Origin: Pelagibacterium lentulum
GTDB taxonomy: Bacteria; Pseudomonadota; Alphaproteobacteria; Rhizobiales; Devosiaceae
DNA: 64,000 bases
Assembly: GCF_003992625.1 (NCBI RefSeq)
Contig: NZ_RZMW01000048.1
Coordinates: 1 to 64,000, forward strand
Direction: 5' to 3'
Part shown: one piece after another, positions 27,199 to 36,553 of the stretch
How positions within the stretch are numbered: the first letter of the stretch is position 1
How the letters are laid out: each line of letters starts with the position of its first letter
The notes under the pieces: model-generated
Database searches by the model: none
Told to the model about the DNA's origin: nothing
What the model saw: the letters and a program-made list of their open reading frames with translations, nothing else
Position numbers and translations under genes: made by a program

Positions 27199-27201
27199 GG
27201 C

Positions 27202-27459
27202 TCAGCGTTCGCTGTCCTGCCCAAGGAACCGCTGTCGGTTTTGGGCCCAAGCCTCAAGGCAGTCAGGCTCAGATGCGGCGCTCGCTCCCATTGCCTGGCA
27301 ATGGATCAATTGCTCGCGCAGCAAGTCTGGCCGGGGTGCTTGAGAAGCGCTCGGCGAGGGCTGAGCCAAAGGTGTCGCTTGATTTTTGCGCACCATCTCA
27401 ATTGCAGCAAATGTTGCGGCTAGGGCGATAAAAACGATTGCCGCGATGCGGATGATCAC
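27202..27459 (-). CDS. Putative entry-exclusion protein TrbK (alternative family)
   Basis: 85 aa with an N-terminal hydrophobic segment (IRIAAIVFIALAATFAAIEM) and a conserved pair of Cys (LIHCQAMG, PDCLEAW) typical of the TrbK-alt proteins between trbJ and trbL. It probably limits redundant transfer between donor cells. The start at 27459 lies 23 bases after the trbJ stop. Confidence 0.85.
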   Translation of the reverse strand: MIIRIAAIVFIALAATFAAIEMVRKNQATPLAQPSPSASQAPRPDLLREQLIHCQAMGASAASEPDCLEAWAQNRQRFLGQDSER

Positions 27460-27482
27460 GATCCCCTCCCTCTTGCTGGGCG

Positions 27483-28268
27483 TCAGTTGCTATCGAACAG
27501 GCGCGCATTGCCGGGCTGGTAGCCTGGACCAGGCGCAATAAAGCGCTCGCGTTGGACGCGACCTTGCTCGGCTGCTGCTGCACGTTCAGCTTCAAGCATT
27601 GCTTCAGCCCGCCCGTTGGCGGCCAGGAGAGCTGTCAGATCTGCCAATTGTTGTGCTTGAAGACCAAGCAGCTGATTGCCAGCTTGGGCGGCTTGCAAGG
27701 CGCCTGCTGCGCCCTGGCTTTGGCCAATTAGGGCGTTCATCTGCGCGCGTTGGGTATCGATATTGCCCACGACGCCGGCCTGGATGCGCATGGCGTCCTG
27801 TAAGCCGGCCACTGTGTTTTCCCAACGCAGCTTTGCGTCGGTCATCAGCTGCTCGTGAGATGCGGAAAGATCCAGGCTTCCATAAACGGTGCCGAAGGCC
27901 TGTTCGATCTGCTGCACGTCAAAGGCGATGTTTTGCGCTTCGCCCAGGAGCTGTTGGGTGCGCTGGACGGATTGCTCAAGTTGGGCAAGGGACGAATAGG
28001 GCAGGCTTGCCAGGTTCTGCGCCTGGTTGATCAGCATTTGCGCTTCGTTCTGAAGGCTTGCGATCTGATTGTTGATCTGCTCGAGTGAGCGTGCCGCCGT
28101 CAGTAGGTTTTCTGCGTGATTGGTGGGGTCATAGACGATCCCACTGCCGAAAAAAAAGCCGTAGCCAACCGAAGATAGGACTGGGGACAGCGCAAGCGGT
28201 ACCCCAAGGACAAGGACGATAGCCGAAGTTCGAACCAACCGGGCTGGAAACCGTGAGTGGAAAGTCAT
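27483..28268 (-). CDS. trbJ: Conjugal transfer protein TrbJ (VirB5-like)
   Basis: 261 aa with an export signal (LVRTSAIVLVLGVPLALSPV) and a long alpha-helical body rich in Gln/Ala (TAARSLEQINNQIASLQNEA, GVVGNIDTQRAQMNALIGQS), as in TrbJ/VirB5 minor pilus components. It overlaps trbE by 4 bases. Confidence 0.93.
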   Translation of the reverse strand: MTFHSRFPARLVRTSAIVLVLGVPLALSPVLSSVGYGFFFGSGIVYDPTNHAENLLTAARSLEQINNQIASLQNEAQMLINQAQNLASLPYSSLAQLEQSVQRTQQLLGEAQNIAFDVQQIEQAFGTVYGSLDLSASHEQLMTDAKLRWENTVAGLQDAMRIQAGVVGNIDTQRAQMNALIGQSQGAAGALQAAQAGNQLLGLQAQQLADLTALLAANGRAEAMLEAERAAAAEQGRVQRERFIAPGPGYQPGNARLFDSN

Positions 28269-30784
28269 GGTGATTGGTCCTTTTGATCGATGGAGGAGGT
28301 TTGTGTTGAGCAGTGCTCGGGGCCTGGCCCCTCTCGCCTGTGCTCCGGCGGGGGCTGCATGTTGGGTAGGTTTGGTATGAGGTCAGCGGCCCAGCCAAGG
28401 TTTTGCGCGCGCAACCAGGCATCCAAAAAGCGCTTCTTCCCGTGCTCGAACAACAGGCGGTCGATCAACGCGTGATCGGCTTTGCCAGAGGCTGCGCACA
28501 AGCTCAGCGCAATCTCGCCGAGGCCAAGTTCGAACAGACGGTTTCCCCCGCGCGACTGGCAGTAATAGTCACGTTTGGGGATGGCGCGGGCGAGGATATC
28601 GATCTGACGATCATTGAGGCCAAAGCGGCGATAGATCGCATGAATTTGCGGCTCGATCGTGCGTTCATTGGGCAAGAGCAGCCTTGTATGACAGCTTTCA
28701 ATGATTGCCGGCGCGATCGGGCTGGCATCGATGTCCGATAGAGATTGGGTGGCGAAGATGACCGAGGCATTTTTCTTACGTAGCGTTTTCAGCCACTCGC
28801 GCAGTTGCGCTGCAAACCCATGATCATCGAGTGCCAACCAGCCCTCATCGATAATCAAGAGCGTGGGTCGCCCATCCAACCGATCGCCAATGCGATGAAA
28901 GAGATAGGAGAGAACGGCAGGTGCGCCTCCTGTGCCAATCAAACCCTCGGTTTCAAAGGCTTGAACAGAACCGAACCCGAGTTGCTCGGTTTCGGCATCG
29001 AGGAGGCGCCCATAGGATCCACCGACACCAAAGGGGCGGAGAGCGTGTTTGATCTCGTGCGATTGCAAGAGGACCGAAAGCCCGGTGAGGGTCCGTTCCT
29101 CGATCGGCGCGGACGCCAAGGAGCTGAGTGCGGTCCAAATATGGTCTTTGACCTCGGGCGTGACCGCCAGTCCTTCACGCAATAAAATGGCAGCGAGCCA
29201 TTCGGCGGCCCAAGCCCGTTCGGCCCTTTGATCGATGCGGGCGAGGGGCTGGAGCGAAACGTTGTTGTTGTCATCTTCGCTTAAGGCTCCGCCAAGATCG
29301 TGCCAATCGCCGCCCATAGCAAGCGTGGTTGCTCGCATCGAGCCTCCAAAATCAAAGGCAAAGACCTGGCTGTCCTCATAGCGCCGGAACTGAAGCGCCA
29401 TCAGCGAGAGAAGAACGGATTTCCCTGCACCAGTTGGGCCCACGACGAGTGTGTGACCAACATCACCGACATGAAGGGAGAACCGGAACGGGGTCGAACC
29501 TTCGGTCTTGCCATAAAGCAAGGGGGGCTTACCGAAATGCTCGTCCCGTTCCGGCCCGGCCCACACGGCGGAGAGGGGCACCATGTGGGCAAGGTTGAGC
29601 GTAGAAATTGGCGGTTGGCGCACATTGGCGTAGGCGTGTCCCGGCAATGAGCCAAGCCAGGCATCCACGGCGTTGACGGTTTCGAGTGTTGCCGTGAAAT
29701 CGCGGCCCTGGATGATCTTTTCGACCAATCGCAGCTTTTCATCGGCGACATTGGGGTCGATGTCCCAAACCGTGAGCGTGGCAGTCACATAGGCAAGACC
29801 GGCGATATCTGCGCCCAGTTCTTGTAGGGCTTGGTCCGCATCCGCGGCTTGGTTAGCCGCATCGCTGTCTAGAAGTGTTGATTGCTCATTGGTCATCACC
29901 TCTTTCAGGATAGCGGCAATCGACTTGCGCTTGGCAAACCACTGTCGGCGAATTTTTGTCACCACGCGCGTTGCGTCGGTTTTGTCCATGAGGATGGCCC
30001 TGGTCGACCAGCGATAGGGAAAGGCGAGACCATTGAGATCGTCGAGGATGCCGGGCGTGGTTGCACTTGGGAATCCAGTGATTGACAAGACGCGGAGATG
30101 GGCACTGCCGAGTTGGGGCTCGAGGCCGCCAGCGAGCGGCTGATCCGCCAAAAGAGCATCGAGATGCATCGGTACGTCCGGCACCTGTACCCGATGGCGA
30201 TTGGTCGAAATTGTCGAGTGGAGAAAACTCAGTGTCTCAGCATCGTCGAGCCAGCGGCATTCGGGCATAAAGCCTTCAAGCAGAGCCAGGAACCGATCGG
30301 TTCGATCGGTAAACCCGCGCAACGCTTCGTGAGGGTCAAAGCCTGGTTTTTCTCGACCCTCATAGAGCCAGCTCTCGGTGCGCGCTGAGTCTTCTGGTGG
30401 AGGAAGAAAAAGGAAGGTCAAGAAATAGCGCGATTCGAAATGACTGCCGTCCTCTTGGAACTGCGCTTGTCGTTCAGCATCGACCAGGGCCGAGGCGGCG
30501 TCCGGGAAGAGGCATTGCGGGTAGGTGGCGGCTGCGTCGCGTTGCGCTTCAGCAAAAATTGCCCATCCCGAGCCTAAACGCCGAAGCGCGTTGTTAAGGC
30601 GCCCGGCAACGGCCACCAGTTCGGCTGCGACGGCAGAGTCGAGATCAGGGCCTCGGAACTTTGCCGTGCGCTGAAAACTCCCGTCTTTGTTGAGCACGAT
30701 CCCTTTGGCAATCAGCGCGGCCCAGGGGAGATAATCAGCGAGTTGCGTGGCAGTGCGGCGATATTCGGAAAGGTTCATCATCAT
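28265..30784 (-). CDS. trbE: Conjugal transfer ATPase TrbE (VirB4-like)
   Basis: 839 aa, the usual length. Walker A is VVGPTGAGKSVLLSLMALQF; Walker B is TLLIIDEGWLALDDHGF; a downstream VIFATQSLSDIDASPI segment is typical of VirB4 proteins. It powers pilus and channel assembly at the inner membrane. The N-terminal CagE-like region (LADYLPWAALIAKGIVLNKD) is complete. It lies 6 bases after trbD and overlaps trbJ by 4. Confidence 0.95.
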   Translation of the reverse strand: MMMNLSEYRRTATQLADYLPWAALIAKGIVLNKDGSFQRTAKFRGPDLDSAVAAELVAVAGRLNNALRRLGSGWAIFAEAQRDAAATYPQCLFPDAASALVDAERQAQFQEDGSHFESRYFLTFLFLPPPEDSARTESWLYEGREKPGFDPHEALRGFTDRTDRFLALLEGFMPECRWLDDAETLSFLHSTISTNRHRVQVPDVPMHLDALLADQPLAGGLEPQLGSAHLRVLSITGFPSATTPGILDDLNGLAFPYRWSTRAILMDKTDATRVVTKIRRQWFAKRKSIAAILKEVMTNEQSTLLDSDAANQAADADQALQELGADIAGLAYVTATLTVWDIDPNVADEKLRLVEKIIQGRDFTATLETVNAVDAWLGSLPGHAYANVRQPPISTLNLAHMVPLSAVWAGPERDEHFGKPPLLYGKTEGSTPFRFSLHVGDVGHTLVVGPTGAGKSVLLSLMALQFRRYEDSQVFAFDFGGSMRATTLAMGGDWHDLGGALSEDDNNNVSLQPLARIDQRAERAWAAEWLAAILLREGLAVTPEVKDHIWTALSSLASAPIEERTLTGLSVLLQSHEIKHALRPFGVGGSYGRLLDAETEQLGFGSVQAFETEGLIGTGGAPAVLSYLFHRIGDRLDGRPTLLIIDEGWLALDDHGFAAQLREWLKTLRKKNASVIFATQSLSDIDASPIAPAIIESCHTRLLLPNERTIEPQIHAIYRRFGLNDRQIDILARAIPKRDYYCQSRGGNRLFELGLGEIALSLCAASGKADHALIDRLLFEHGKKRFLDAWLRAQNLGWAADLIPNLPNMQPPPEHRREGPGPEHCSTQTSSIDQKDQSP

Positions 30785-30790
30785 GGTGTC

Positions 30791-31072
30791 TCAGACCGCG
30801 AGGTATCCAGGGATGCGCAAATGGCGCCGGACGGTTTCGGGAAAGTGTGGGTCGCGCCGGGCTGCCCAGACGGTCGCCAAATGACCGATCGCCCAAAGGA
30901 TCAGCCCGACCAACCAGAGACGCAGGCCAAGTCCTAGTGCTGCTGCCAAGGTGCCGTTGAGAATGGCGATGGCGCGCGGTGCGCCGGCGAGGAGGATGGG
31001 CGCGACCAGTGCGCGGTGCACTGGCGCTGCAAAGCCAGGCACCTCGATGGCGCATTCAAGCTGTGCCGCCAT
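30791..31072 (-). CDS. trbD: Conjugal transfer protein TrbD (VirB3-like)
   Basis: 93 aa with the VirB3 pattern: short N-terminal segment PGFAAPVHRALVAPILLAGA followed by two membrane spans (ALGLGLRLWLVGLILWAIGH) and a cytoplasmic tail. Its start overlaps the trbC stop (TAATG). Confidence 0.93.
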   Translation of the reverse strand: MAAQLECAIEVPGFAAPVHRALVAPILLAGAPRAIAILNGTLAAALGLGLRLWLVGLILWAIGHLATVWAARRDPHFPETVRRHLRIPGYLAV

Positions 31073-31404
31073 TAGACCAGCGCTCCGCCGCCAAAGGAAA
31101 AGAACGAGAGAAAAAAGCTCGAGGCGGCAAAGGCAATTGAAAGGCCAAAGACGATCTGGATCAGTCGACGAAAGCCGCCCGAGGTGTCGCCAAAAGCAAG
31201 GGTGAGCCCGGTGATGATTATGATGATCACCGCGATGATCTTGGCCACGGGACCTTCAATGGATTCTAGGATTTGTTGGAGCGGGGCTTCCCAGGGCATT
31301 GAGGACCCGGCTGCAAAGACAGGAGTGGCTGCAATCAGGATAAGAATGAAGGTGGCAGTGAAACCGCTCAGTATACGGCGGAATGCGGGGGACAAAGCGA
31401 TCAT
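31072..31404 (-). CDS. trbC: Conjugal pilin subunit TrbC (VirB2-like)
   Basis: 110 aa with a long signal sequence (ILSGFTATFILILIAATPVF, cleavage near VFA-AG) and two hydrophobic helices with the conserved LAFGDTSGGFRRLIQIVFGL and a C-terminal GGGALV. It is the precursor of the conjugative pilin. It overlaps trbB by 4 bases. Confidence 0.93.
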   Translation of the reverse strand: MIALSPAFRRILSGFTATFILILIAATPVFAAGSSMPWEAPLQQILESIEGPVAKIIAVIIIIITGLTLAFGDTSGGFRRLIQIVFGLSIAFAASSFFLSFFSFGGGALV

Positions 31405-32381
31405 AGGGCGTCTCCCAGAGCATAAGGGTCAAAGGGGATGAGCTGGTAGTCACCATCTGGACCGAGGGATTCGAGATGGGCGAGCTCGGTCAGCCTGCGG
31501 GCTGAACCGCGGCCGGTAAGGACGGCGATGACGTCAATGGTTTCGGCGATTAGGGCGCGTGGCACGGTGATGACCGCCTCTTGGATCAGTTGCTCGAGCC
31601 GCCGTAGGGCGCCAATGGCTGTGCCGGCGTGAATGGTGCCGATGCCGCCTGGGTGTCCCGTGCCCCAAGCCTTGAGAAGATCAAGGGCTTCTGGGCCGCG
31701 TACCTCTCCAATGGGGATGCGGTCTGGGCGCAAGCGAAGGGCGGAGCGCACAAGATCGGAGAGAGAGAGCAATCCATCTTTGGTGCGCATGGCGATGAGG
31801 TTGGGCGCGGCGCACTGGAGCTCGCGGGTGTCCTCTATGATGACGATGCGTTCTGTCGTTGAGGAAAGCTCGGCAAGAAGGGCATTGGTGAGAGTGGTTT
31901 TGCCTGTAGAGGTGCCACCGGCAACAAGGATGTTGGAACGGTCTGTGATGGCTTGGCGCAGACAGGCGACCTGGCCCTGCGCCATGATTCCGGCTTCCAC
32001 ATAGTCATCCAAAGTGAACACCGCGATTGCCGGTTTGCGAATAGCAAAAGCTGGCGCCATGACGATAGGAGGCAATAGGCCTTCGAACCGCTCACCGGTC
32101 TGGGGAAGTTCTGCCGATATCCGTGGGGCGCGGGCGTGGACTTCTGCGCCCACATGATGGGCAACAACGCGAATGATGCGCTCGCCGTCAGCGGCCGCGA
32201 GGCGCTCGCCAGTGTCTTGCATGCCCGATGTGAGCCGATCGACCCAGATCCGCCCATCGGGATTGAGCATGACCTCGACAACGGCCTGCTCTTCGAGCAG
32301 CTGTGCGATGGTTGGCCCCATGGCCGAGCGCAGCATCCGTGTGCCGCGATCATGGGTTTGGAGATTGGAATCTGAAGACAT
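31401..32381 (-). CDS. trbB: Conjugal transfer ATPase TrbB (VirB11-like)
   Basis: 326-aa hexameric secretion ATPase with Walker [21 protein letters not shown], Asp box [12 protein letters not shown], Walker B region [20 protein letters not shown] and His box [14 protein letters not shown]. It is the first gene of the trb operon. Its start codon at 32381 directly follows the 3' arm of an RNA hairpin that contains the GGGG ribosome site. Confidence 0.95.
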   Translation of the reverse strand: MSSDSNLQTHDRGTRMLRSAMGPTIAQLLEEQAVVEVMLNPDGRIWVDRLTSGMQDTGERLAAADGERIIRVVAHHVGAEVHARAPRISAELPQTGERFEGLLPPIVMAPAFAIRKPAIAVFTLDDYVEAGIMAQGQVACLRQAITDRSNILVAGGTSTGKTTLTNALLAELSSTTERIVIIEDTRELQCAAPNLIAMRTKDGLLSLSDLVRSALRLRPDRIPIGEVRGPEALDLLKAWGTGHPGGIGTIHAGTAIGALRRLEQLIQEAVITVPRALIAETIDVIAVLTGRGSARRLTELAHLESLGPDGDYQLIPFDPYALGDAL

Positions 32382-32429
32382 TTTGCCCCGTTGCGTTGCG
32401 GGGCAAATTTGGTTGCCCCGTCTTGGGGC
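32382..32429 (-). promoter_or_regulatory. Two mutually exclusive hairpins at the trbB ribosome site
   Basis: Read along the trbB mRNA: GCCCC-N5-GGGGC (32429-32415), 7 bases, then TTTGCCCCG-N8-CGGGGCAAA (32407-32382), which abuts the ATG. The second hairpin hides the only ribosome site (GGGG). The GGGGC of the first could instead pair with the CCCC of the second and free it. This looks like a translational switch for the trb operon; it is a reading of the sequence, not a known element. Confidence 0.55.
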
Positions 32430-32578
32430 TGACTAAGAGAACGACTTTTGTGCTTGGTTCAACAGCGAATTGTCCTCATGCGGTGATCGGCGGCTGCTGG
32501 ATAAAAAACGGATGCTCATCAGCGCGAGACGTTCCAACCAAAAAGTGAAACCCTTTCACCGCTGCGCTCACCGACCGA

Positions 32579-35335
32579 CTAGCTGGAGCGACGTCGCGTG
32601 GCCTTTGAGGGGATATTTTCGCTGTATCGACAGGTCGGCAACTGATTGCATCCGCGAAAGAACGATCCGGTCTTAGTACTCTTTTGGACCACTTGACCTA
32701 TCTTGCAATCGGGACATTGGTCTTGGAGCGGTGAACCGTCGATCGTTTCCACGCCAACATCATCACCGGCGATGTCACAGAGCTCGCGGATGTAGCGAGA
32801 CGATTGGCGGTGATGGGCGAGGAGATAGACCGCTCTGCTCGCGCGCGTCAGCGCGACATAGAACAATCGTCGCTCTTCGGCATATGCGTAGGGCTCTGGG
32901 CGGGGAATAACGAGATTGAGCAATTCGTCATCTTCGATCTGGCTGGGAACACCATAGTCGCCTTCGCTGACGTCCAGGAGGATCACATAGTCGGCTTCCA
33001 GACCCTTGGCACGGTGAAAGGACATGCCGGCGACTTCGATGTTCTCAAAGCTTGGAGCCTTACCTGCGAAAGGATCGAGCCGATTGTAGCGCCAGAGAAC
33101 AAGCGCCTTGAGCTTATGGCCGGGTTGTGTCCGCCATTGCTCTGCTACGTTTCCAAGGCCGGCGTCGAGCCTTTCGAGCAGCGCATGGCAGGCTTGGGTA
33201 TAGTCGGGTTTGGTCTCTTTGTCGCCGACCGGAATGACCCGGATTGATCGTGGAATTGCGTCACGGTTCGAGCGCACAGATTTCTTGAGCTGGGCGGGAT
33301 TGCGTTGGACGAAGTCAGCGGCCGTCTCGGCGATCAACTGGTTACAGCGATAGGTCTGTTCAAGCCGTCCTGTCCAGGCTTGACCAAAGTGATCCTCAAA
33401 CTGTGTAAAAAGGCTGATATCGGACCCCGCAAAGCGGTAGATGGACTGCCAATCATCACCGACCGCGAACAGTTTGCACGAAGAGTTTTGCTGCCGGAGT
33501 GCCTTTGTGAGGTTGGCGCGCGGCTCGGAGATATCTTGAAACTCGTCGATCAGGATCAAGGAGTAGGGGCTTTGATACTGGCCGGACTCGATCAATCCAA
33601 TGGCGTCGGCGATCATTGAGTCAAAGTCGATTTCTTTGGCTCTTTCCAGCCGCTTTGAATACTCCCGACTTATTGCCCAGACCACGCGAGCAAATAGCTC
33701 TGCGCGTGCCTTGTCATGCAGGGTTTTCGCTTGCTCGAGCAGAGCATCGAGCGTGAGGTGTCGTGCCCTAATGTGCTTGATACAGGTGGAGATGATCTTG
33801 TGGTAATGCTCGATCACTACCGGCTTGAGCGCCTTTTTGATCTCGGAATAGCCACGGCGTTTGAAAACATAGCCCCTCTCGGTCAGCGCTGCTTTGAGGA
33901 CATTGATGAGCGTGCCATCGCTGGCCTGGGCTGAGGTGGTTTCGAAGAAATCGATCTCGTTCAGGCTATAGGACTGCCGCTTGGCTTCCGCATGGATAGC
34001 GTAGTCGGCAAACGGCGAGGTGCCATCGGCATTGAGCGCGAAATGCTCGTGAATGGTGCCGGTCTGAGGATAGTAGAAGTCAGGATGCAAATGGCGGGTT
34101 TCCCCGTTCTCGTCCTCCACTGCAACTTGGGTCTCGTATTCGAAATCAACCGAGTTGAGCCACAGCCAGTTGGTGATCTTTTGCTCTTGAAGGGATTTGA
34201 CATACAGGTCAGCGAGCGTTCCGACGGTCACCTTCCCATCGTGGAATTGGGCTGCGATATAGCGATCGTAGTCTGCCTGCCGATCAAAATATTGGGGCGC
34301 GATGTCGGCTTTGGGATGTACGACGAGCAGTTCGGTCCAGAGGTCAGCAAACTCTTGGTCGCTTTCAAATAGCGAGCTGATGATGACATCCAAATGTTTT
34401 GCCTCGCCAGCCGGGTGGCCTACCCAATTGGCAAGCTGGGGCGGTCGTCCTGTGACCTCTTGTATGATGCCCCGTCCCAGCGCATGAAAGGTCGTGACCC
34501 GACATTCGATTGCGCCTTCTTCGACTTCTAATTGCTTGGCAATTCGGCTTTTTAACTCATCGGCCGCGCTCTTGTTAAAGGCCAGAAGAAGAATTTCGTC
34601 CGGCCGGTAGAGCTTTTTCTCGAGCACATAGGCGAGCTTGCCCACCATGGTTGCGGATTTGCCTGATCCGGCGCATGCCACCAAAAGATTGTTGTCCTCA
34701 AGGCGAATACAGGCTTCGCGTTGTTGAAGCGAAAGCGATCGTCCGTCGAGATCGTCAAAAAACGCGCGAAAGGCGGCATGCTCTGCGGCGACGAAAGCGT
34801 CGTTGTGCTCATGCCGAAGCCCGGGACTTAAGAGCATACCCAGCCAATGGGGTAGGGCAGCCCGAAAGGTGTCCGGCATGAGCTCTGGATCAAACAAGGG
34901 ATGCCGAACCGCCAAAGAAACATTAGGCGACAGAAGCGTTATGGCACGATCGAGATCGGAGCGGGCCAGATATTGGTCTCGTCGCAAGCCGGAATTAGCT
35001 TTGAGGAGCGAAGCGCGGTCTTGGTCGATCAGGCCAAAAAGATGTGAATTTACAAATGTATAGAGCTCTGCCGCGAGCTGTTCGGCCGACTGATGCGACA
35101 GGCCGCCCAGTTTGAACGTCTGCCCGCCCATGCTGAATTCAACCGCGTGCCAGATCCAACCCTTTGCCGTGGAAATCGAAGTGATGTCGAGACACGCCAA
35201 TTCAGCAGGGACGTCTCCACGAAAAAGGCGTACAGTCCCGTTTCGCTTCAGATCAAGCACCAGCTCCCACCGCAAGGTTGGGAAAAGGCCGGCAAGCAAG
35301 CCAGGACGATAAACGCGATCGGTAGCTGATGCCAT
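32579..35335 (-). CDS. UvrD/HelD-like superfamily 1 helicase with C-terminal zinc finger
   Basis: 918 aa. Walker A is LLVACAGSGKSATMVGKLAY, motif II LILIDEFQDISEPR, motif III AVGDDWQSIYRFAG, motif IV LEQTYRCNQLIAETA, motif V MSFHRAKGLEADYVILLDVS and motif VI RRLFYVALTRASRAVYLLAH. A roughly 200-residue N-terminal region precedes the helicase core as in helicase IV. A 1B-domain insert includes YETQVAVEDENGETRHLHPD. The C-terminus has a topoisomerase-like Cys finger (CPDCKIGQ...FFRGCNQLPTCRY). It follows the nuclease-like gene by 99 bases on the same strand. It may be a defence helicase rather than housekeeping HelD. Confidence 0.85.
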   Translation of the reverse strand: MASATDRVYRPGLLAGLFPTLRWELVLDLKRNGTVRLFRGDVPAELACLDITSISTAKGWIWHAVEFSMGGQTFKLGGLSHQSAEQLAAELYTFVNSHLFGLIDQDRASLLKANSGLRRDQYLARSDLDRAITLLSPNVSLAVRHPLFDPELMPDTFRAALPHWLGMLLSPGLRHEHNDAFVAAEHAAFRAFFDDLDGRSLSLQQREACIRLEDNNLLVACAGSGKSATMVGKLAYVLEKKLYRPDEILLLAFNKSAADELKSRIAKQLEVEEGAIECRVTTFHALGRGIIQEVTGRPPQLANWVGHPAGEAKHLDVIISSLFESDQEFADLWTELLVVHPKADIAPQYFDRQADYDRYIAAQFHDGKVTVGTLADLYVKSLQEQKITNWLWLNSVDFEYETQVAVEDENGETRHLHPDFYYPQTGTIHEHFALNADGTSPFADYAIHAEAKRQSYSLNEIDFFETTSAQASDGTLINVLKAALTERGYVFKRRGYSEIKKALKPVVIEHYHKIISTCIKHIRARHLTLDALLEQAKTLHDKARAELFARVVWAISREYSKRLERAKEIDFDSMIADAIGLIESGQYQSPYSLILIDEFQDISEPRANLTKALRQQNSSCKLFAVGDDWQSIYRFAGSDISLFTQFEDHFGQAWTGRLEQTYRCNQLIAETAADFVQRNPAQLKKSVRSNRDAIPRSIRVIPVGDKETKPDYTQACHALLERLDAGLGNVAEQWRTQPGHKLKALVLWRYNRLDPFAGKAPSFENIEVAGMSFHRAKGLEADYVILLDVSEGDYGVPSQIEDDELLNLVIPRPEPYAYAEERRLFYVALTRASRAVYLLAHHRQSSRYIRELCDIAGDDVGVETIDGSPLQDQCPDCKIGQVVQKSTKTGSFFRGCNQLPTCRYSENIPSKATRRRSS

Positions 35336-35434
35336 TGGCCTTCGATCCCTAACTTGGCGTTGAACTGAAGACTTCCGATCAATTGGTGGAAATTGCGTTT
35401 AAGGGCAAAAAGTCCTTGCCGCCGTCTCGTACGG

Positions 35435-36304
35435 TCAACCGTTGTTGGGCTTGGTGACATAGACCAGCTGCGCCCCCAAAGCCCAAGCCTCTGCTCCGAC
35501 CGCTAGGGCGATGGCCTGTTCACGGTTGCGGCCGCTTTTGACAATGCGATCTAGTCGTTCTTGGCGCAGTGCTGATTGACGGCCTTCGTCGGAAGCGATG
35601 GCATAGGTCAGGCGCTCAGAATCGACCTCTTGTGTCGAACGGTCAGGTCGGCGAATGGGCGTTCTATCTCCCAACCCGACAAAAACCTTTTCAAGCACGT
35701 CCGCGATTGGGACTGTTCGACTTTCGATCCGCGCTTCTACCTCGTCCGCCAACTTACGGGGCTTTATTCGCCTGAGTTCCAGGGGGTCCGAGCACAGATA
35801 GGTATTTTGTCTGTCGTAGACGATTTTGTGATGCCCATCGGGCACGCCATTAGCATCCAGCGTTTGTCGAATTTCCCCTGGTCGAACGATCAAGGACTTA
35901 CGGAGCACCCGACCGTCTTCGAAGGCGCGCAAATAGGCTTCCCAGTCGTGAAACTTTGGAGCGACGTAAAAGACATCGGCTCCGTCATGTTCGGCTTTGA
36001 GCAGAAGTTCGAATTGACCATCGGGCTCGGCAGTGTCGATCCGATACCGCCAGAACGGCTGTGCAAGCGAAGGTCGCGGCCCCGGGGAGAACCGTCGCAT
36101 CGCTTGGCCAAGTTTAAACTGAAGTAACAACGGTGCGCCCGGCACATCGAACGCAACGTCGAAGCCCAGACTTGCTTCGTGAATTAGGCTCGGCAGGAAG
36201 GGGGTTGTTGAAAGCCCCCGCGATCGCAGGATTTGCTCCACCTCCCGAGTCACCCCATACCCATACGAAAATTCGGACAATCGTTCGTGGATTTCAATTG
36301 GCAT
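35435..36304 (-). CDS. Unknown protein with a possible PD-(D/E)xK (QxK-type) nuclease core
   Basis: 289 aa not recognised as a named family. Residues 46-65 read LGFDVAFDVPGAPLLLQFKL: Asp49 and a Gln62-x-Lys64 on a hydrophobic strand, spaced like the D...QxK active site of Mrr-type nucleases. The rest includes QPFWRYRIDTAEPDGQFELL and DGADVFYVAPKFHDWEAYL, reminiscent of a phage- or DNA-interacting domain. It is upstream of and colinear with the SF1 helicase, so the two may form a nuclease-helicase defence module. The nuclease call is inference from one motif. Confidence 0.5.
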   Translation of the reverse strand: MPIEIHERLSEFSYGYGVTREVEQILRSRGLSTTPFLPSLIHEASLGFDVAFDVPGAPLLLQFKLGQAMRRFSPGPRPSLAQPFWRYRIDTAEPDGQFELLLKAEHDGADVFYVAPKFHDWEAYLRAFEDGRVLRKSLIVRPGEIRQTLDANGVPDGHHKIVYDRQNTYLCSDPLELRRIKPRKLADEVEARIESRTVPIADVLEKVFVGLGDRTPIRRPDRSTQEVDSERLTYAIASDEGRQSALRQERLDRIVKSGRNREQAIALAVGAEAWALGAQLVYVTKPNNG

Positions 36305-36553
36305 GAATTCGTGCGCTTTGATGTTATGGGAATAGAGATGTAAATCTAAGTGATTCTAGTGCTATTGGTTCGTTTGCGCGGAAACCCGCTCCCAGTTCTT
36401 TGAGGCGCGGCAGTGGCGCGCCAAAAGCACAGAAATTCGAATAGCGGTTTGTGTGACTGTCCATTTCTCTGCATCTTACCTTGACGCGACTTGCCTCATC
36501 CCCCTTACATTCTGCTAGTTTAGCCATTTAGCATGTTTTCGGGGGGAGTGCGC
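36305..36553. other. Divergent control region inside the defence island
   Basis: AT-richer 249-base intergenic region between two divergent modules. A TTGACG at 36481 with an AC-rich TACATT about 19 bases later is a weak plus-strand promoter candidate. A GGGGGGAG ribosome site precedes the ATG at 36554. Confidence 0.4.
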
